64,000 bases of DNA from Acidimicrobiales bacterium (GCA_030830565.1 JAURMR010000028.1:101284-165283), one strand, 5' to 3'. Numbered from the stretch's first letter, positions 1 through 10,830 are shown. Notes: generated by a model not told the origin, from the sequence alone. A program made the numbers and translations.

Positions 1-1318
1 CGAGATCGCCCAATGGGGCGATAACCGCGAGCACCACTGCGAGCACAAGTGCCTTGCCTGCGCCGAGCGAACTTACGCCAAGCACGACGACGAAGACAAA
101 GACGGCGAACACGGTTGACGCCATACCGCCGACAAGTCCTTCGACGGTCTTGTTCGGAGAGATCGCACTTAGCGGGCTGCGACCCATTGCTCGACCAAAG
201 AAGAAGCCACCGACATCGGTTGCAACTGCGGCGACAACCGCAACAAGAAGGATGCTTACGCCTTGGGTCGGAATATCAACGATGAGCGCAGCGAAACTGC
301 CAAAGATGCCGATCCAGACAACGCCGATAAGGGTGATGCCAAGGTTGGCGGTGGGTCGAGCTCGACCGCTTGCACTACTAAGGAACCACACGATGCCAAA
401 GAGGAATGTGAGGAAGACGATCGCAGGAATTGCAGATTCGCCCTTCCAATAACTCGCGACCGGCAGCGCCGCGACCGCAGCGAGACCGAGCAGCGTTGCT
501 GGTCGGAATCCGCTCTTTTGCATCGCGGTGAAGTACTCGAAGCCAGCGGCAACAAGTACGACTTCAATGAGCAGAAGTGTCGGTAACGGTCCAGCTTTGA
601 AAAGCAGCGCAGCAACAAGTGCCATGCCGATGCCGACAGCAGCCGCCATCGGAACATTTCGCGATTTCGCTGCAACGGGAGCAACCGGTTGTTCCTGCGG
701 CGCGGCCACAGGTTCAGCGCGTCCGGCAGATGGGGGTAGGGGCAAAGGTGCGTCAGTTCCGGAACCAACAAGATCAGGCGGAAGCAGGATCGCTGACAGC
801 GGATCGTTTTCTTGGCGAGCGCCACGGGAAGAACGGCCGCGACGTGCTCCACGTCGGCGAGGCTGCGGGGCGAGTTCGACATCGTCGAAGTTCAGGTAGG
901 CCTCGTCGGAAATGCGCTCGTCAGTGTCCAGCGCACCGAGACGTTCAACAACGGGTTCATCGGGTTCGGACGCGGCGAGATCAGCGAGAAGATCTCCGTG
1001 ATCGGACGTGTCGTGTTCACTACGCCAACGCGGCGTATCGGCCATCAAGGCACGATCGTCATCGCCCGCGTTGTCACCAATAACAACAGCAGGCACCTGA
1101 CCCGTTGCCGGTTCGGTCCAATGCGGCATTTCGTGTTCACCTGTTGGCGGCCCAACATTCATGACCGGCGGTGGAGGCGGCGGAAGTTCACGCTCAGGAA
1201 GTCGAGTGGCCACGTCGGGGCGATTCGATGCTTCGGCGATTTCATCGGCGGTGATGATTCGAACGTCTTCGGGATCACCAGGTGCTCGCGGTTCGCGGGA
1301 CAGATCGTTTGAAGCCAT
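1..1318 (-). CDS. cdsA: Phosphatidate cytidylyltransferase, C-terminus beyond window
   Basis: Makes CDP-diacylglycerol from phosphatidate and CTP in the membrane, the branch point of phospholipid synthesis. The visible part starts with about 215 residues of acidic, Pro-rich, low-complexity sequence ending in a basic Arg/Gly/Ser stretch. Hydrophobic helices begin near residue 220 (motif VGIGMALVAALLF) and repeat to the window edge. The catalytic signature lies outside the window, so the name rests on these helices and on position after rpsB-tsf-pyrH-frr, the usual actinobacterial order. The start ATG overlaps the frr stop as TGATG, implying translational coupling. The long soluble N-terminal extension is unusual for CdsA. 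Confidence 0.82.
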   Translation of the reverse strand, partial: MASNDLSREPRAPGDPEDVRIITADEIAEASNRPDVATRLPERELPPPPPPVMNVGPPTGEHEMPHWTEPATGQVPAVVIGDNAGDDDRALMADTPRWRSEHDTSDHGDLLADLAASEPDEPVVERLGALDTDERISDEAYLNFDDVELAPQPRRRGARRGRSSRGARQENDPLSAILLPPDLVGSGTDAPLPLPPSAGRAEPVAAPQEQPVAPVAAKSRNVPMAAAVGIGMALVAALLFKAGPLPTLLLIEVVLVAAGFEYFTAMQKSGFRPATLLGLAAVAALPVASYWKGESAIPAIVFLTFLFGIVWFLSSASGRARPTANLGITLIGVVWIGIFGSFAALIVDIPTQGVSILLVAVVAAVATDVGGFFFGRAMGRSPLSAISPNKTVEGLVGGMASTVFAVFVFVVVLGVSSLGAGKALVLAVVLAVIAPLGDL

Positions 1319-1887
1319 CAGTCCTCCATCAACTCGGTTTCCTTGGCACCCAACGCGTCACCGATTTCGGCTTCGTGAGAGTGGATGATCTTGTCGAGTT
1401 CTTTTTCAGCGCGCTCAAGTTCGTCTTTCGAAAGGTCGCCACCCTTCTCAAGGGCTTCAAGTTCTTGGCGAGTCGAACGACGCTGATTGCGCAGTGCAAT
1501 CTTTCCGTCCTCGGCCATGTTCTTGACGACCTTCACAAGTTCCTTACGACGCTCACCGGTGAGCGGAGGGAAGGTGAGACGAATCGAAATACCGTCATTG
1601 CTCGGGTTGAGACCGAGGTCGGATTGCTGCAACGCCTTTTCGATCGCGCCGATCGCACCTTTGTCGTACGGGGTGATGAGCAACTGGCGTGCTTCGGGAA
1701 CGTTGAAGCCAGCAATCTGTTGCAACGGAACTTCCGAGCCGTAGTAATCGACCGGAATCTTTTCGACAAGCGCGGGTGCGGCACGTCCAGTGCGAATCGA
1801 AGAGAAGTCAGCGCGTGTGTGCGCAACGACCTTCTTCATTTTCTCGACAGTTTCCGCAAGCAGCAGATCAGCCATCTCAGATGTCAT
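1318..1887 (-). CDS. frr: Ribosome recycling factor
   Basis: Splits post-termination ribosomes together with EF-G in the cytoplasm. The 189-residue product contains the RRF landmarks IRTGRA, VDYYG, SDLGLNPSNDG and FPPLTGERRKELVK, and ends in KETELMED. Family members are about 185 residues. The ATG at 1887 is chosen because TGGAG lies 7 bases upstream; a second ATG at 1875 would give exactly 185 residues and cannot be excluded. It follows pyrH by 52 bases and its stop overlaps the cdsA start. Confidence 0.95.
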   Translation of the reverse strand: MTSEMADLLLAETVEKMKKVVAHTRADFSSIRTGRAAPALVEKIPVDYYGSEVPLQQIAGFNVPEARQLLITPYDKGAIGAIEKALQQSDLGLNPSNDGISIRLTFPPLTGERRKELVKVVKNMAEDGKIALRNQRRSTRQELEALEKGGDLSKDELERAEKELDKIIHSHEAEIGDALGAKETELMED

Positions 1888-1939
1888 CGGAACACTCCAG
1901 GAGAAATCGACGAGAGCGACGGGGTCTCCAGCGACCGCC

Positions 1940-3465
<1,526 letters not shown>

Positions 3466-3471
3466 TGGTTT

Positions 3472-4374
3472 TCAGGACTCCTGCGTGGTTTCGTTTGCGG
3501 GATCGGTCTGGGTGATTGCTTCTTCTGCGGTTGCGCGTTCGGCAGCAATGCGTGCTTCACGTGCAGCAGCAGCTTCGGCAGCCTGACGACGAGCGTCGGC
3601 CTGTGCAGCTTCATGTGCTGCTTCTTCTTCCGGCGTGCGCTCGAGAACAGCGGGGCCCTCAGGAGCAACGGCGCCACGCTTACGCGAAGCAATGAAGCGG
3701 CCTTCGTCGACAGCATCGGCGATCACGCGAGCCATAAGGTTCGCTGAGCGAATTGCGTCGTCATTGCCCGGGATCACGTAGGTGATGATGTCGGGATCGC
3801 AGTTGGTGTCGACCACAGCGACAATCGGGAGACCGAGCTTGTTTGCTTCGGTAACGGCGATGTCTTCCTTCTTGGTGTCGAGCACGAAGATGGCGCTGGG
3901 AAGGCGTTCCATGTTGCGGATACCGCCGAGGTTGCGCTCGAGCTTCTCGAGTTCACGGCTGATGAGAAGGGCTTCCTTCTTCGGCATCGCTTCGAAGTCA
4001 CCGGTGTCGCGCATGCGCTGGTAGTCCTTCATCTTCGCGACGCGCTTGGACATGGTCTGGAAGTTGGTGAGCATGCCGCCGAGCCAACGCTCGTTCACGT
4101 AGGGCATGCCGCAACGCTCGGCGTAACTACGAACCGGATCTTGGGCTTGCTTCTTGGTGCCCACGAAAAGGATCGTGCCGCCGTCGGCCACGAGGTCGCG
4201 CACAAAGCTGTATGCGGTTTCGATGCGGCCGAGCGTCTGCTCAAGATCGATGATGTAAATGCCATTGCGCTCGCCGTGGATGAATCGCTTCATCTTCGGG
4301 TTCCAGCGGCGGGTCTGATGACCGAAGTGCACGCCTGAATCGAGCAACTGGCGCATGGTGACAACTGGTGCCAT
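3472..4374 (-). CDS. rpsB: 30S ribosomal protein S2
   Basis: Structural protein of the small ribosomal subunit. The body has the S2 landmarks [30 protein letters not shown] and [13 protein letters not shown]. The 300-residue product is longer than the roughly 240 of E. coli because residues after about 240 form an Ala/Glu-rich, probably disordered tail. ATG at 4374 is preferred: GGAAGGA sits about 8 bases upstream. An in-frame ATG at 4392 is a weaker alternative. First gene of the rpsB-cdsA cluster. Confidence 0.96.
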   Translation of the reverse strand: MAPVVTMRQLLDSGVHFGHQTRRWNPKMKRFIHGERNGIYIIDLEQTLGRIETAYSFVRDLVADGGTILFVGTKKQAQDPVRSYAERCGMPYVNERWLGGMLTNFQTMSKRVAKMKDYQRMRDTGDFEAMPKKEALLISRELEKLERNLGGIRNMERLPSAIFVLDTKKEDIAVTEANKLGLPIVAVVDTNCDPDIITYVIPGNDDAIRSANLMARVIADAVDEGRFIASRKRGAVAPEGPAVLERTPEEEAAHEAAQADARRQAAEAAAAREARIAAERATAEEAITQTDPANETTQES

Positions 4375-4465
4375 GAGGGTGTTCCTTCCCATCGGTTCGG
4401 AGGATCGCTGGTCCGTGCGGGCGACTTCCCAAACGGGAAGCGACCGTGGGGTGCACGGGTGCGGA

Positions 4466-4495
4466 TGTGTAGAGGTATGTCGATCGGGTGACCAA
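4466..4495 (-). promoter_or_regulatory. Possible rpsB promoter
   Basis: On the minus strand a TTGGTC hexamer (4495-4490) is followed after 18 bases by TACACA (4471-4466), about 90 bases before the rpsB start codon. Each resembles a sigma-70-type -35 or -10 element with two mismatches. It is the best candidate I found in the 196-base gap, but similarity this weak could be chance. Confidence 0.25.
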
Positions 4496-4498
4496 CAT

Positions 4499-4516
4499 GC
4501 CCGACGGTCGTCGGGC
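4499..4516 (-). repeat. Hairpin in rpsB upstream region
   Basis: A perfect 7-bp stem, GCCCGAC with GTCGGGC, around a 4-base loop. It lies about 55 bases after the stop of the lipase-like gene and about 125 bases before rpsB, all on the minus strand. There is no T-run after it, so it is either a U-less terminator for the upstream gene or part of an rpsB leader. Confidence 0.45.
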
Positions 4517-4570
4517 CGGGCCATGAGTGTAAGGGAGGGCCCGAAAATCGGCCAACTGACCCTTCGGCCG

Positions 4571-6265
4571 TCAGTCGGCGGGCGGAATCGGGAGCACTCC
4601 AGCGGCCACCGCGGCCGTGGCCCCGGCCACCGATTCTCCGAACCGGATGGTTTCAGCGGTTACGAAGGCCGCCGAGACATCGCTGAAACTCTGACAGGTG
4701 AGGCCCATCCCTGCCACGGCAAGCCCGATTTCCCTTGTGGCCGCCGGACTCGAGGGCAACGAGCCATGGGCGTCTTTGCCAATTTCGGTCGGGAGAATCA
4801 CGCTGGCATTGGCGGTGGGAGCGATCGCCGACGAACCAGGTACGACGAGGTCGCCCGAACCTCCGATGGTCACGAATCTGACCCCTTCGGGCATCGGCCG
4901 CTGGTGGAGCTCGTCGATGATCGGAGAGGTCTCGGCCAGATCCGAAATGGCCGGCAGCCGATTATCGAGATCCTCAGCGGCTCCGGCAGACCGGAGCTGC
5001 GTCAGAGCAGCCGCTCCCCCGGGGCTCTCGCCGAGCGCAACCACCCCGGTTGCCAGCGGCGCACCTTGTTGCGGCGAGGAAATCGTCACCAAAGTCTCGA
5101 CCTCATCGGGAAGGTGTTGCTCTGCCCCCGAACGCTCAACCGCCAAGCGCGCCACAACGCCGCCTTGGGAATGGGCGACAACATCGATCGGAACGTCGGG
5201 CTGGGCGGCTGCCACCGATTGAAGCAACGCAGACAAATGGTCTGCCGATGCACCGACTGATTGCTGACTATCGATCGAATCAAATGAGTGCTCGGCGATT
5301 GCATCGAACGGTTGTTGTGAAACCGTTCGGACTGCACCCGCCTGTTCCGGGTTTACTCGCGGAGCTTGTCCACCTTCATAGGAGTAGCGGACGACGTCAG
5401 CGTCGGCGTACCCGAGCGCTTTCGTGTCGATTTCCCATGCCGTGTTGGAATCGCTTGAAGTACCAAGACCGCTGACGAGAACCACGATGCGTCGCGATTC
5501 GGGGGCGGGAACGGAAACCGATACGGGTGTGCAGGTCTCGTGATCGCGCAGCCATTTCGCAAACGCATCGACAGCACGAATCGCGTGCGTGGTCGGATTC
5601 AACTCAACCATGTAATGCGCAATGAGTGCAGTGGTTTGCGAACCCCACTCGGAGGTCGCTGAAAGTGCTGCGACTCCGGTGTCGAGAAACACATCAAGTA
5701 ACGAACGACGTTCATGAGCGCCGAGACGGTCAAGTCCCTGATCGGTTCCCGGTACGAGTCGCGCACGCGGACGCAACGTCCCAGCGAGCAGTGCTTCGGG
5801 GTCCAGGTAGGTGTCATCGGGAGCACGAACGCCGAAGTGGAATAGTCCTCCTGCAACTGCGATGACGTCCCCAGCGCGCACTCGGTCGCCGGCACTCACC
5901 GTCAACGAATCTAGAAACGAGTAACTCGTGCGCAACCCGTCGGCGTGTTCAAGCGTGACATGAAGTGCGCCGCCGACGAGTCCAGCGAAGATCACACGCC
6001 CGTCGGCAGAGGCTGAAATCTGCGCGCCAGGACTGGTTCCGTAATCGATGCCTCGGTTACCGGCCATCCACGGCTTCGGCGGCGGACGAAAGTGATCAAC
6101 GATTTCGGCATCGCTCGGCGGTCGGTAGTCAACCCATGGCGTTGCTGCGCGCACCTCGTGAGGCGTGAATGCAACAACGACCGTCGACAGCAACGCCACA
6201 AGAACACCAAAGCAAAGTGCCCGCCTACATGAGCGACCAAAAGGGATGAAAGGCAATGACCGCAC
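4571..6265 (-). CDS. Secreted fusion: degenerate M23 domain plus alpha/beta-hydrolase
   Basis: 564 residues with a clear signal peptide (hydrophobic residues about 16-33, cleavage near VRA-ATP). Residues about 65-160 align with M23/LytM endopeptidases: RGIDYG, then G-rich strands, then FHFGV. Key positions are altered: the first zinc His of HxxxD is Asn70 (Asp74 kept), the Y-x-H-L His is Phe117, and HLHF reads LFHF, keeping only His143. Peptidase activity is therefore unlikely. Residues about 258-520 form a lipase-type alpha/beta-hydrolase with the nucleophile elbow AHSQGG (Ser366). The M23 part may act as a wall-binding module for an extracytoplasmic esterase; that is inference. Confidence 0.75.
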   Translation of the reverse strand: MRSLPFIPFGRSCRRALCFGVLVALLSTVVVAFTPHEVRAATPWVDYRPPSDAEIVDHFRPPPKPWMAGNRGIDYGTSPGAQISASADGRVIFAGLVGGALHVTLEHADGLRTSYSFLDSLTVSAGDRVRAGDVIAVAGGLFHFGVRAPDDTYLDPEALLAGTLRPRARLVPGTDQGLDRLGAHERRSLLDVFLDTGVAALSATSEWGSQTTALIAHYMVELNPTTHAIRAVDAFAKWLRDHETCTPVSVSVPAPESRRIVVLVSGLGTSSDSNTAWEIDTKALGYADADVVRYSYEGGQAPRVNPEQAGAVRTVSQQPFDAIAEHSFDSIDSQQSVGASADHLSALLQSVAAAQPDVPIDVVAHSQGGVVARLAVERSGAEQHLPDEVETLVTISSPQQGAPLATGVVALGESPGGAAALTQLRSAGAAEDLDNRLPAISDLAETSPIIDELHQRPMPEGVRFVTIGGSGDLVVPGSSAIAPTANASVILPTEIGKDAHGSLPSSPAATREIGLAVAGMGLTCQSFSDVSAAFVTAETIRFGESVAGATAAVAAGVLPIPPAD

Positions 6266-6321
6266 GACGGTCCTTCCGGGTGTGACGACTCACCGGGGAA
6301 GGAATGAGGTGCGCTCGTGAA

Positions 6322-7287
6322 TTACGCGCGCGGGTGGGTGGAATCGACCACCGTACGTAAACGCTCTTTGCTCACGTGGGTGTAGTGCTGCGTCGTGGAG
6401 AGATCGGAATGACCGAGCAGCTCTTGAACAGCACGTAGATCAGCGCCGCCGTCAAGAAGATGAGTCGCAAACGTGTGGCGTAATGCATGTGGATGCGTTG
6501 GTGACGGTGCACGACGATCAAGTAGTCGCCGAACATCTCGCGTACCCAAACGGGTGCCCTTGCGATTGAGGAAAACCGCGTCGGAAGGTGACGCTGCGGT
6601 CGCCATGACACGCCGACCATGACCAAGCCATTGTTCAAGCGCGTCAACAGCAGGGGCGCTTAACGGAACGACTCGTTGCTTCGAGCCCTTTCCCCAGACG
6701 ACCACGCGACGACGAGCAAGGTCGAGGTCTTCGGGACGAAGACCGCAGACCTCCGACACGCGCAGTCCGCTTCCGTAGAGAAGTTCAAGCACAGCATCGT
6801 CACGAGAACGAATCGCCGGCGGATCATTCGCAGTGGTGCCGGGAGGATTGTCGAGCACCTGGATGAGTTCTTCATCACGGAGGACTCGCGGGAGTCGACC
6901 AGTGGAACCCGGTGCGCTCAGGCCAGCAGAGGGATCGGCATTCAGATGACCGCTTCGAACCAACCAAGAGAAATAGCGACGCAACGCCGAGGCCTTCCGG
7001 GCGATTGTGCGGCGCGCAAGTTTTCGTGTGGTCATCGCTGCGATGTAGCGCCGAAGCGTTGTACGGCTCACATCATCGGGATTTTCGATGTCTTGACGCG
7101 AAACCCATTCGACGAATTGATCGATGTCACTTCGGTAGGCGCGGAGGGTCGCGTCCGAAACAGACGTCAGCGACGCCTGAAACTCATCGAGAAACCAAGG
7201 GTCGACATCACGAGCCACAAACAAAACTGTAACGGCGCGCAGTGAAGTTCCACTTGGATACTCAGTGATCGTGACGCATTCGCTCAT
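6322..7287 (-). CDS. xerC: Tyrosine recombinase XerC/XerD type
   Basis: Resolves chromosome dimers at dif sites together with a partner Xer protein. 321 residues: N-terminal SAM-like DNA-binding domain (about 28-115, with LRAYRSDIDQFVEW) and a C-terminal catalytic domain. The tetrad and nucleophile are visible: Arg176 in GSGLRVSEV, Lys200, His267 and Arg270 in HALRHTFATHLL, His293 in LGHSDL, Tyr302 in HYTHV. The start overlaps the dprA stop as ATGA. The dprA-xer adjacency and absence of phage genes favour a housekeeping Xer over an integrase; XerC versus XerD cannot be settled here. Confidence 0.88.
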   Translation of the reverse strand: MSECVTITEYPSGTSLRAVTVLFVARDVDPWFLDEFQASLTSVSDATLRAYRSDIDQFVEWVSRQDIENPDDVSRTTLRRYIAAMTTRKLARRTIARKASALRRYFSWLVRSGHLNADPSAGLSAPGSTGRLPRVLRDEELIQVLDNPPGTTANDPPAIRSRDDAVLELLYGSGLRVSEVCGLRPEDLDLARRRVVVWGKGSKQRVVPLSAPAVDALEQWLGHGRRVMATAASPSDAVFLNRKGTRLGTRDVRRLLDRRAPSPTHPHALRHTFATHLLDGGADLRAVQELLGHSDLSTTQHYTHVSKERLRTVVDSTHPRA

Positions 7288-8414
7288 TTCGATCCCCCAC
7301 GACCGATGCGTTCGATCCACCCGGCACGCAGCGAGATCCAACCATCTACCTCAAGCTTCTCAAGCTCGATCATCACTGCGCCCAGTTTCAACCCAGTTGA
7401 AAGCACCACGTGTTGCACTGGAACCGATTGCCACGGCAAAGACTCAAGGACGACTTTCGCGTTTCCGGTTGGTGACGGTCGATGTTCGGCGGCCATGCGA
7501 CGACGCTCGGGTTCTCGTCCAAGCGACAGAAGAACATCGCCAACATCGCGAACTGGTCCGCAGCCATCGAAGAGAAGCTGATTGGTTCCTGCCGAGCTCG
7601 GCGCGGTGATCGGGCCAGGTACTGCAAGGACTGTTCGCCCTCTTCGGGCTGCCTCGATAGCGGTTCCCAATGCTCCGCCCGTGGATTGCGATTCAACGAC
7701 GACAACGGCATCGGACAACGCAGCAATGATCCGATTACGCGCGGGAAACTGCCACGCGACCGCTGGCGCACCGAGGGGATACTCACTTAGAACCACACCA
7801 CGATCGGCCACAGCGCGCCATAAGGCGCGATGCGCTCGCGGATACACGCGATCGAGGCCACTTCCGACAACTGCAATCGGAGGAGCACCTTCGACAGCGA
7901 GTGCACCAGCATGCGCAGCGCCGTCAATTCCAAGCGCGAGTCCAGAAACCACCGAGACGCCAGCAAGAGAAAGTTCTCGCGCGAACTCGTTGGCGACATC
8001 GATGCCATAGCGAGTTGCTCGTCGTGTACCAACAATGGCAACACGTGTTCCCGCCAAGCGATCGATATCACCCATCCAGAACAACACCACTGGCGCATCG
8101 TCATCGTCGGCGAACTCGTTAGGGAATGACGCCGACCATCGCGTCATTACACCGATGCCCGCTTCAACGTGCGCCTCCCAGAACGCAACCGGATCCATCG
8201 ACTTTGCAGCGACACTCCATTGCTCAAAGAACGCCGCAGGGATGCGTAGCGACTCGTCGTTCACCGCTTTTTTTAGAGACCCACTGCGCACTCGGCGCCA
8301 CACCGCTTCTGGTTCGCCCTGAGTCAACAACCAGCGCAAACGGGATGGGCCCACACCAGGCAATGCAGAGAGCGCTACCACCCAAGCCTCGATCGGAACA
8401 TTCGCGGTACCCAT
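7284..8414 (-). CDS. dprA: DNA-processing protein DprA/Smf
   Basis: Binds incoming single-stranded DNA and loads RecA during transformation in competent species; its role in actinobacteria is less clear. 376 residues. A helix-hairpin-helix-like N-terminus (LPGVGPSRLRWLL) is followed by the Rossmann core with VAIVGTRRATRYG, SGLALGIDGAAH, GSGLDRVYP and FPARNRIIAALS, then a C-terminal winged-helix-like region. It abuts comM (no gap) and overlaps xerC, so comM-dprA-xerC looks like one operon. Confidence 0.95.
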   Translation of the reverse strand: MGTANVPIEAWVVALSALPGVGPSRLRWLLTQGEPEAVWRRVRSGSLKKAVNDESLRIPAAFFEQWSVAAKSMDPVAFWEAHVEAGIGVMTRWSASFPNEFADDDDAPVVLFWMGDIDRLAGTRVAIVGTRRATRYGIDVANEFARELSLAGVSVVSGLALGIDGAAHAGALAVEGAPPIAVVGSGLDRVYPRAHRALWRAVADRGVVLSEYPLGAPAVAWQFPARNRIIAALSDAVVVVESQSTGGALGTAIEAARRGRTVLAVPGPITAPSSAGTNQLLFDGCGPVRDVGDVLLSLGREPERRRMAAEHRPSPTGNAKVVLESLPWQSVPVQHVVLSTGLKLGAVMIELEKLEVDGWISLRAGWIERIGRGGSK

Positions 8415-9929
8415 TCAGCTCGCCACCGAACGCGAGAGAAATGCAGGTTCGCTGCGCAGATGCAATGCACTGGCGACGTGTTCTGCAGTGAGCGCGTGAT
8501 CGTGACCCTCGAGATCGGCAATCGTGCGAGCAACCCTCCAGACGCGGCGCATGCCTCGGGCCGAAAGTCGACCCGATTCCAACGAGCGTTCGATAAGCGC
8601 CGACGCTTCGTCGTCGAGCGGCGCGGTTCGTTCGAGCGCGGAGGTCGACAAATCAGCGTTACACCGAACACCACGATCCTCCGCCCGACCTCGGGCGAGT
8701 CGGACCCGAGCAGCAACGATCGAACTCGCCTCGGAGCGCTCCGCGCTGAGCAATTGACGCGGATCAGGACGATGTACATCGATACGCAGATCGAACCGAT
8801 CGAGCAATGGGCCCGACAATCGTCGCCGGTATCGCTCAAGCGACCGTTCGGTACAGCGACAGGCGGCGGGCACAACGCCTTCACCACAAGGACATGGGTT
8901 CATTGCACCCACAAGAAGAAAACGTGCCGGGAGTTCGACTCGAGTTTCAGCACGGGCGAGGCGGATGACACCTTCTTCAAGTGGTTGTCGCAATGAATCA
9001 AGAACGACCGCGCCGAACTCACCCATTTCATCGAGGAAGAGGACGCCACCATGCGCAAGCGAAATCTCGCCGGGTCGGACACGATGGGTGCCGCCTCCGA
9101 CCATGGCCACAGCGCTCATGCCGTGATGTGGCGCCCGCAGCGGTGGCCGTCGTACAAGGCCACCAAGAAGCGCTTCGCCCGCGGCCGAATGCACCCGCGT
9201 TGCATCGAATGCAGTCGAATCATCGAGATCGGGCAACAAACTCGGCAATCGATCGGCCAGCATCGTCTTGCCTGAACCCGGCGGACCAACCATCAGAAGG
9301 TGATGGCCACCCGCAGCGGCAACTTCAATCGCAAACCGCGCAAGCGGGTGCCCCCGAACCTCGGAAAGATCGGGACCATTCGAGACAGGAGCGACAAATG
9401 GTTCGTCAGGCGGCCGAGGCCACGGTGCTTCTGCTGTAAGGGCCTCGACCAGTACTCGCAGGTCTGATGCACAACGAATCACTGACCGCTCCACGAGTGC
9501 GGCTTCGGAATGCGAGCTCGGACCCACGATCACTTCGGGCTGAGGACACGACGCAACGAGTGACAGCACTCCCGGAACATGACGCAGAGATCCATCGAGC
9601 CCTAGTTCAGAGAGAAACGCCCGATCCGCGACAACTTCTGGCGGAAGTTGTTCGCTGGCAACAAGAACACCGATTGCGATTGCAAGATCGAGCGAGGAAC
9701 CAACCTTCCGAAGCGATGTGGGCGCGAGATTCACCGTGGTGCGACGATCGGGCCACGCGAAGCCAGACGTCAGTAACGCAGCGCGAACACGATCCCGCGC
9801 CTCCCTGCACGACGCGTCGGGAAGGCCGACAACCGTAAAACCCGGCAGGCCGTTGGCAACATGGACTTCAACGGTGACGGGAACGCCGTCGATTCCCGAC
9901 AACGTCGCCGACGCAATAGTGGCGAGCAT
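8415..9929 (-). CDS. comM: ComM/YifB-type AAA+ ATPase (Mg-chelatase-like)
   Basis: In transformable bacteria ComM is a hexameric helicase that promotes branch migration during recombination. 504 residues: N-terminal Lon-protease-like S5 fold (about 1-165, with GLPGFTVVGLPD and SLDLAIAIGVL), then a Mg-chelatase AAA+ module with Walker A GPPGSGKT at residues 215-222, FRAPHH-like LRAPHHGMS, Walker B GVLFLDEMGEF, and a Cys-containing NPCPCG segment. The start has GGAGG 4 bases upstream. It has no chlorophyll-pathway neighbours, so metal chelation is not implied. Grouping with dprA supports a DNA-uptake or recombination role. Confidence 0.93.
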   Translation of the reverse strand: MLATIASATLSGIDGVPVTVEVHVANGLPGFTVVGLPDASCREARDRVRAALLTSGFAWPDRRTTVNLAPTSLRKVGSSLDLAIAIGVLVASEQLPPEVVADRAFLSELGLDGSLRHVPGVLSLVASCPQPEVIVGPSSHSEAALVERSVIRCASDLRVLVEALTAEAPWPRPPDEPFVAPVSNGPDLSEVRGHPLARFAIEVAAAGGHHLLMVGPPGSGKTMLADRLPSLLPDLDDSTAFDATRVHSAAGEALLGGLVRRPPLRAPHHGMSAVAMVGGGTHRVRPGEISLAHGGVLFLDEMGEFGAVVLDSLRQPLEEGVIRLARAETRVELPARFLLVGAMNPCPCGEGVVPAACRCTERSLERYRRRLSGPLLDRFDLRIDVHRPDPRQLLSAERSEASSIVAARVRLARGRAEDRGVRCNADLSTSALERTAPLDDEASALIERSLESGRLSARGMRRVWRVARTIADLEGHDHALTAEHVASALHLRSEPAFLSRSVAS

Positions 9930-10047
9930 CGAACCTCCGCGAACAACAGTCGATCGAAGGGCGATCGGTGCCGCCGAGGCGCTGACCTTAGGAACGAATC
10001 ACACTGCAGCGCAGGAGTCGTTTGCCCTGAAGCTCAAAACTTGGCGT

Positions 10048-10404
10048 TTAGTTTTTGCCGAGAACCTCGCGGGTATAGCGAGTCACCGCAGTGATTTGCT
10101 CGGCGCTTAGCTTCTTCGAAAATGCGGGCATTGCGCCCTTACCATTCGTTATAAGAGCGATTTGATCGTCGATGTTCGGGTACTTCTCTGTCACGACACC
10201 AGCGAGCTTTTTGCCGTATCCGCCTTGACCAGCAGCACCGTGGCAACTCGCGCAGTTCTGCGAATAGACCTGTTGCCCCTCGACCAACACAGGATCATCT
10301 GACGGAGCGGCCGGTGAGGATGAACTGCCGCCAGAGCAAGCGGCGACAAACGTCACGCCTGCAACCAGCGTCAAACCAGCGGCGAGAATTCGGGGGGAAC
10401 GCAT
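10048..10404 (-). CDS. Lipoprotein c-type cytochrome
   Basis: 118 residues. A lipoprotein signal (hydrophobic 8-21, lipobox VAAC with Cys23) precedes a Ser/Pro linker and a single class I cytochrome c domain: heme motif CASCH at 51-55 and the likely axial Met92 in GAMPAF. It is expected to be lipid-anchored outside the membrane and to carry single electrons; the partner is not identifiable. A longer in-frame start exists at 10452, but the ATG at 10404 gives a normal signal peptide. Divergent from the next small genes. No obvious Shine-Dalgarno. Confidence 0.85.
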   Translation of the reverse strand: MRSPRILAAGLTLVAGVTFVAACSGGSSSSPAAPSDDPVLVEGQQVYSQNCASCHGAAGQGGYGKKLAGVVTEKYPNIDDQIALITNGKGAMPAFSKKLSAEQITAVTRYTREVLGKN

Positions 10405-10478
10405 GAAACTTGACGCTACCAGTGACCTCGTCACGAAACGCGTGCGGGGCACGAGCGATATCAGGGAATACTTGGGGC

Positions 10479-10589
10479 GTGGGATTCAATCCGCATCGCC
10501 AACAACGCCGATCACCGTTCGACTACTTCATGGTTGGCGCAGCCATGATCATCTGCGTTGGGCTGCTCATCTGGGCGTTGTTCGGCTGA
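10479..10589 (+). CDS. 36-residue single-pass membrane protein
   Basis: A GTG-initiated ORF: about 16 polar, Arg-rich residues (RQQRRSPFDYF) and then one hydrophobic helix (VGAAMIICVGLLIWALFG) running to the stop. Its TGA ends one base before the ATG of the next small gene, the kind of spacing seen in operons here. The layout of basic N-terminus plus one helix is typical of small bacterial membrane proteins. Function unknown; the start codon is uncertain, since the ORF could begin at the ATG at 10530. Confidence 0.5.
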   Translation: MGFNPHRQQRRSPFDYFMVGAAMIICVGLLIWALFG

Positions 10590-10590
10590 C

Positions 10591-10815
10591 ATGGCGAGCG
10601 AACGCGAGCGCGACCCGATGGGCCTCGAGGTTGAGGTTCGGCGCGTACAGCCTTATGAAGCACACAAGCCCTATCTGTGTCCCGGCTGCAATCGGGACAT
10701 CCCTTCGGGAACGGGACATCTCGTCGCCGTACCCATCGACGCCCCCGATCTTCGCCGCCACTGGCATCGCGGGTGTTGGACAAACCGTCAACGCCGCCGG
10801 CCCGGACGCGGCTAA
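10591..10815 (+). CDS. Small Cys/His-rich conserved protein
   Basis: 74 residues, starting at the ATG that directly follows the small membrane ORF. After a charged N-terminus comes YEAHKPYLCPGC, a GTGHLVAVP strand, then LRRHWHRGCW and a basic tail. The CxxC plus HWHxxC arrangement suggests a small zinc- or metal-binding fold, and I recall similar short proteins in other actinobacteria, sometimes misannotated as ATP/GTP-binding. Function unknown. It lies 15 bases before the histidine phosphatase gene, probably co-transcribed. Confidence 0.75.
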   Translation: MASERERDPMGLEVEVRRVQPYEAHKPYLCPGCNRDIPSGTGHLVAVPIDAPDLRRHWHRGCWTNRQRRRPGRG

Positions 10816-10830
10816 CGCAAAGAACCTGAC

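Noticed and set aside
256..882. 208-codon frame on the minus strand in the cdsA region
   Set aside because: It overlaps the same-strand cdsA frame, which carries the membrane helices; composition is Ser/Arg-rich with no structure.
4355..5260. 301-codon plus-strand frame across the rpsB upstream region and lipase-like gene
   Set aside because: Antisense to the hydrolase part with Arg/Gly-rich composition and no motifs; shadow frame.
6322..7287. Xer-type recombinase as a sign of an integrated element
   Set aside because: It is in an operon with dprA and comM, has the size and order of a housekeeping Xer, and no phage, excisionase or flanking repeat is seen.
10405..10478. Divergent promoter pair between the cytochrome gene and the small membrane ORF
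   Set aside because: A TTGACG hexamer is present but no matching -10 at 16-18 bases; not enough to annotate.
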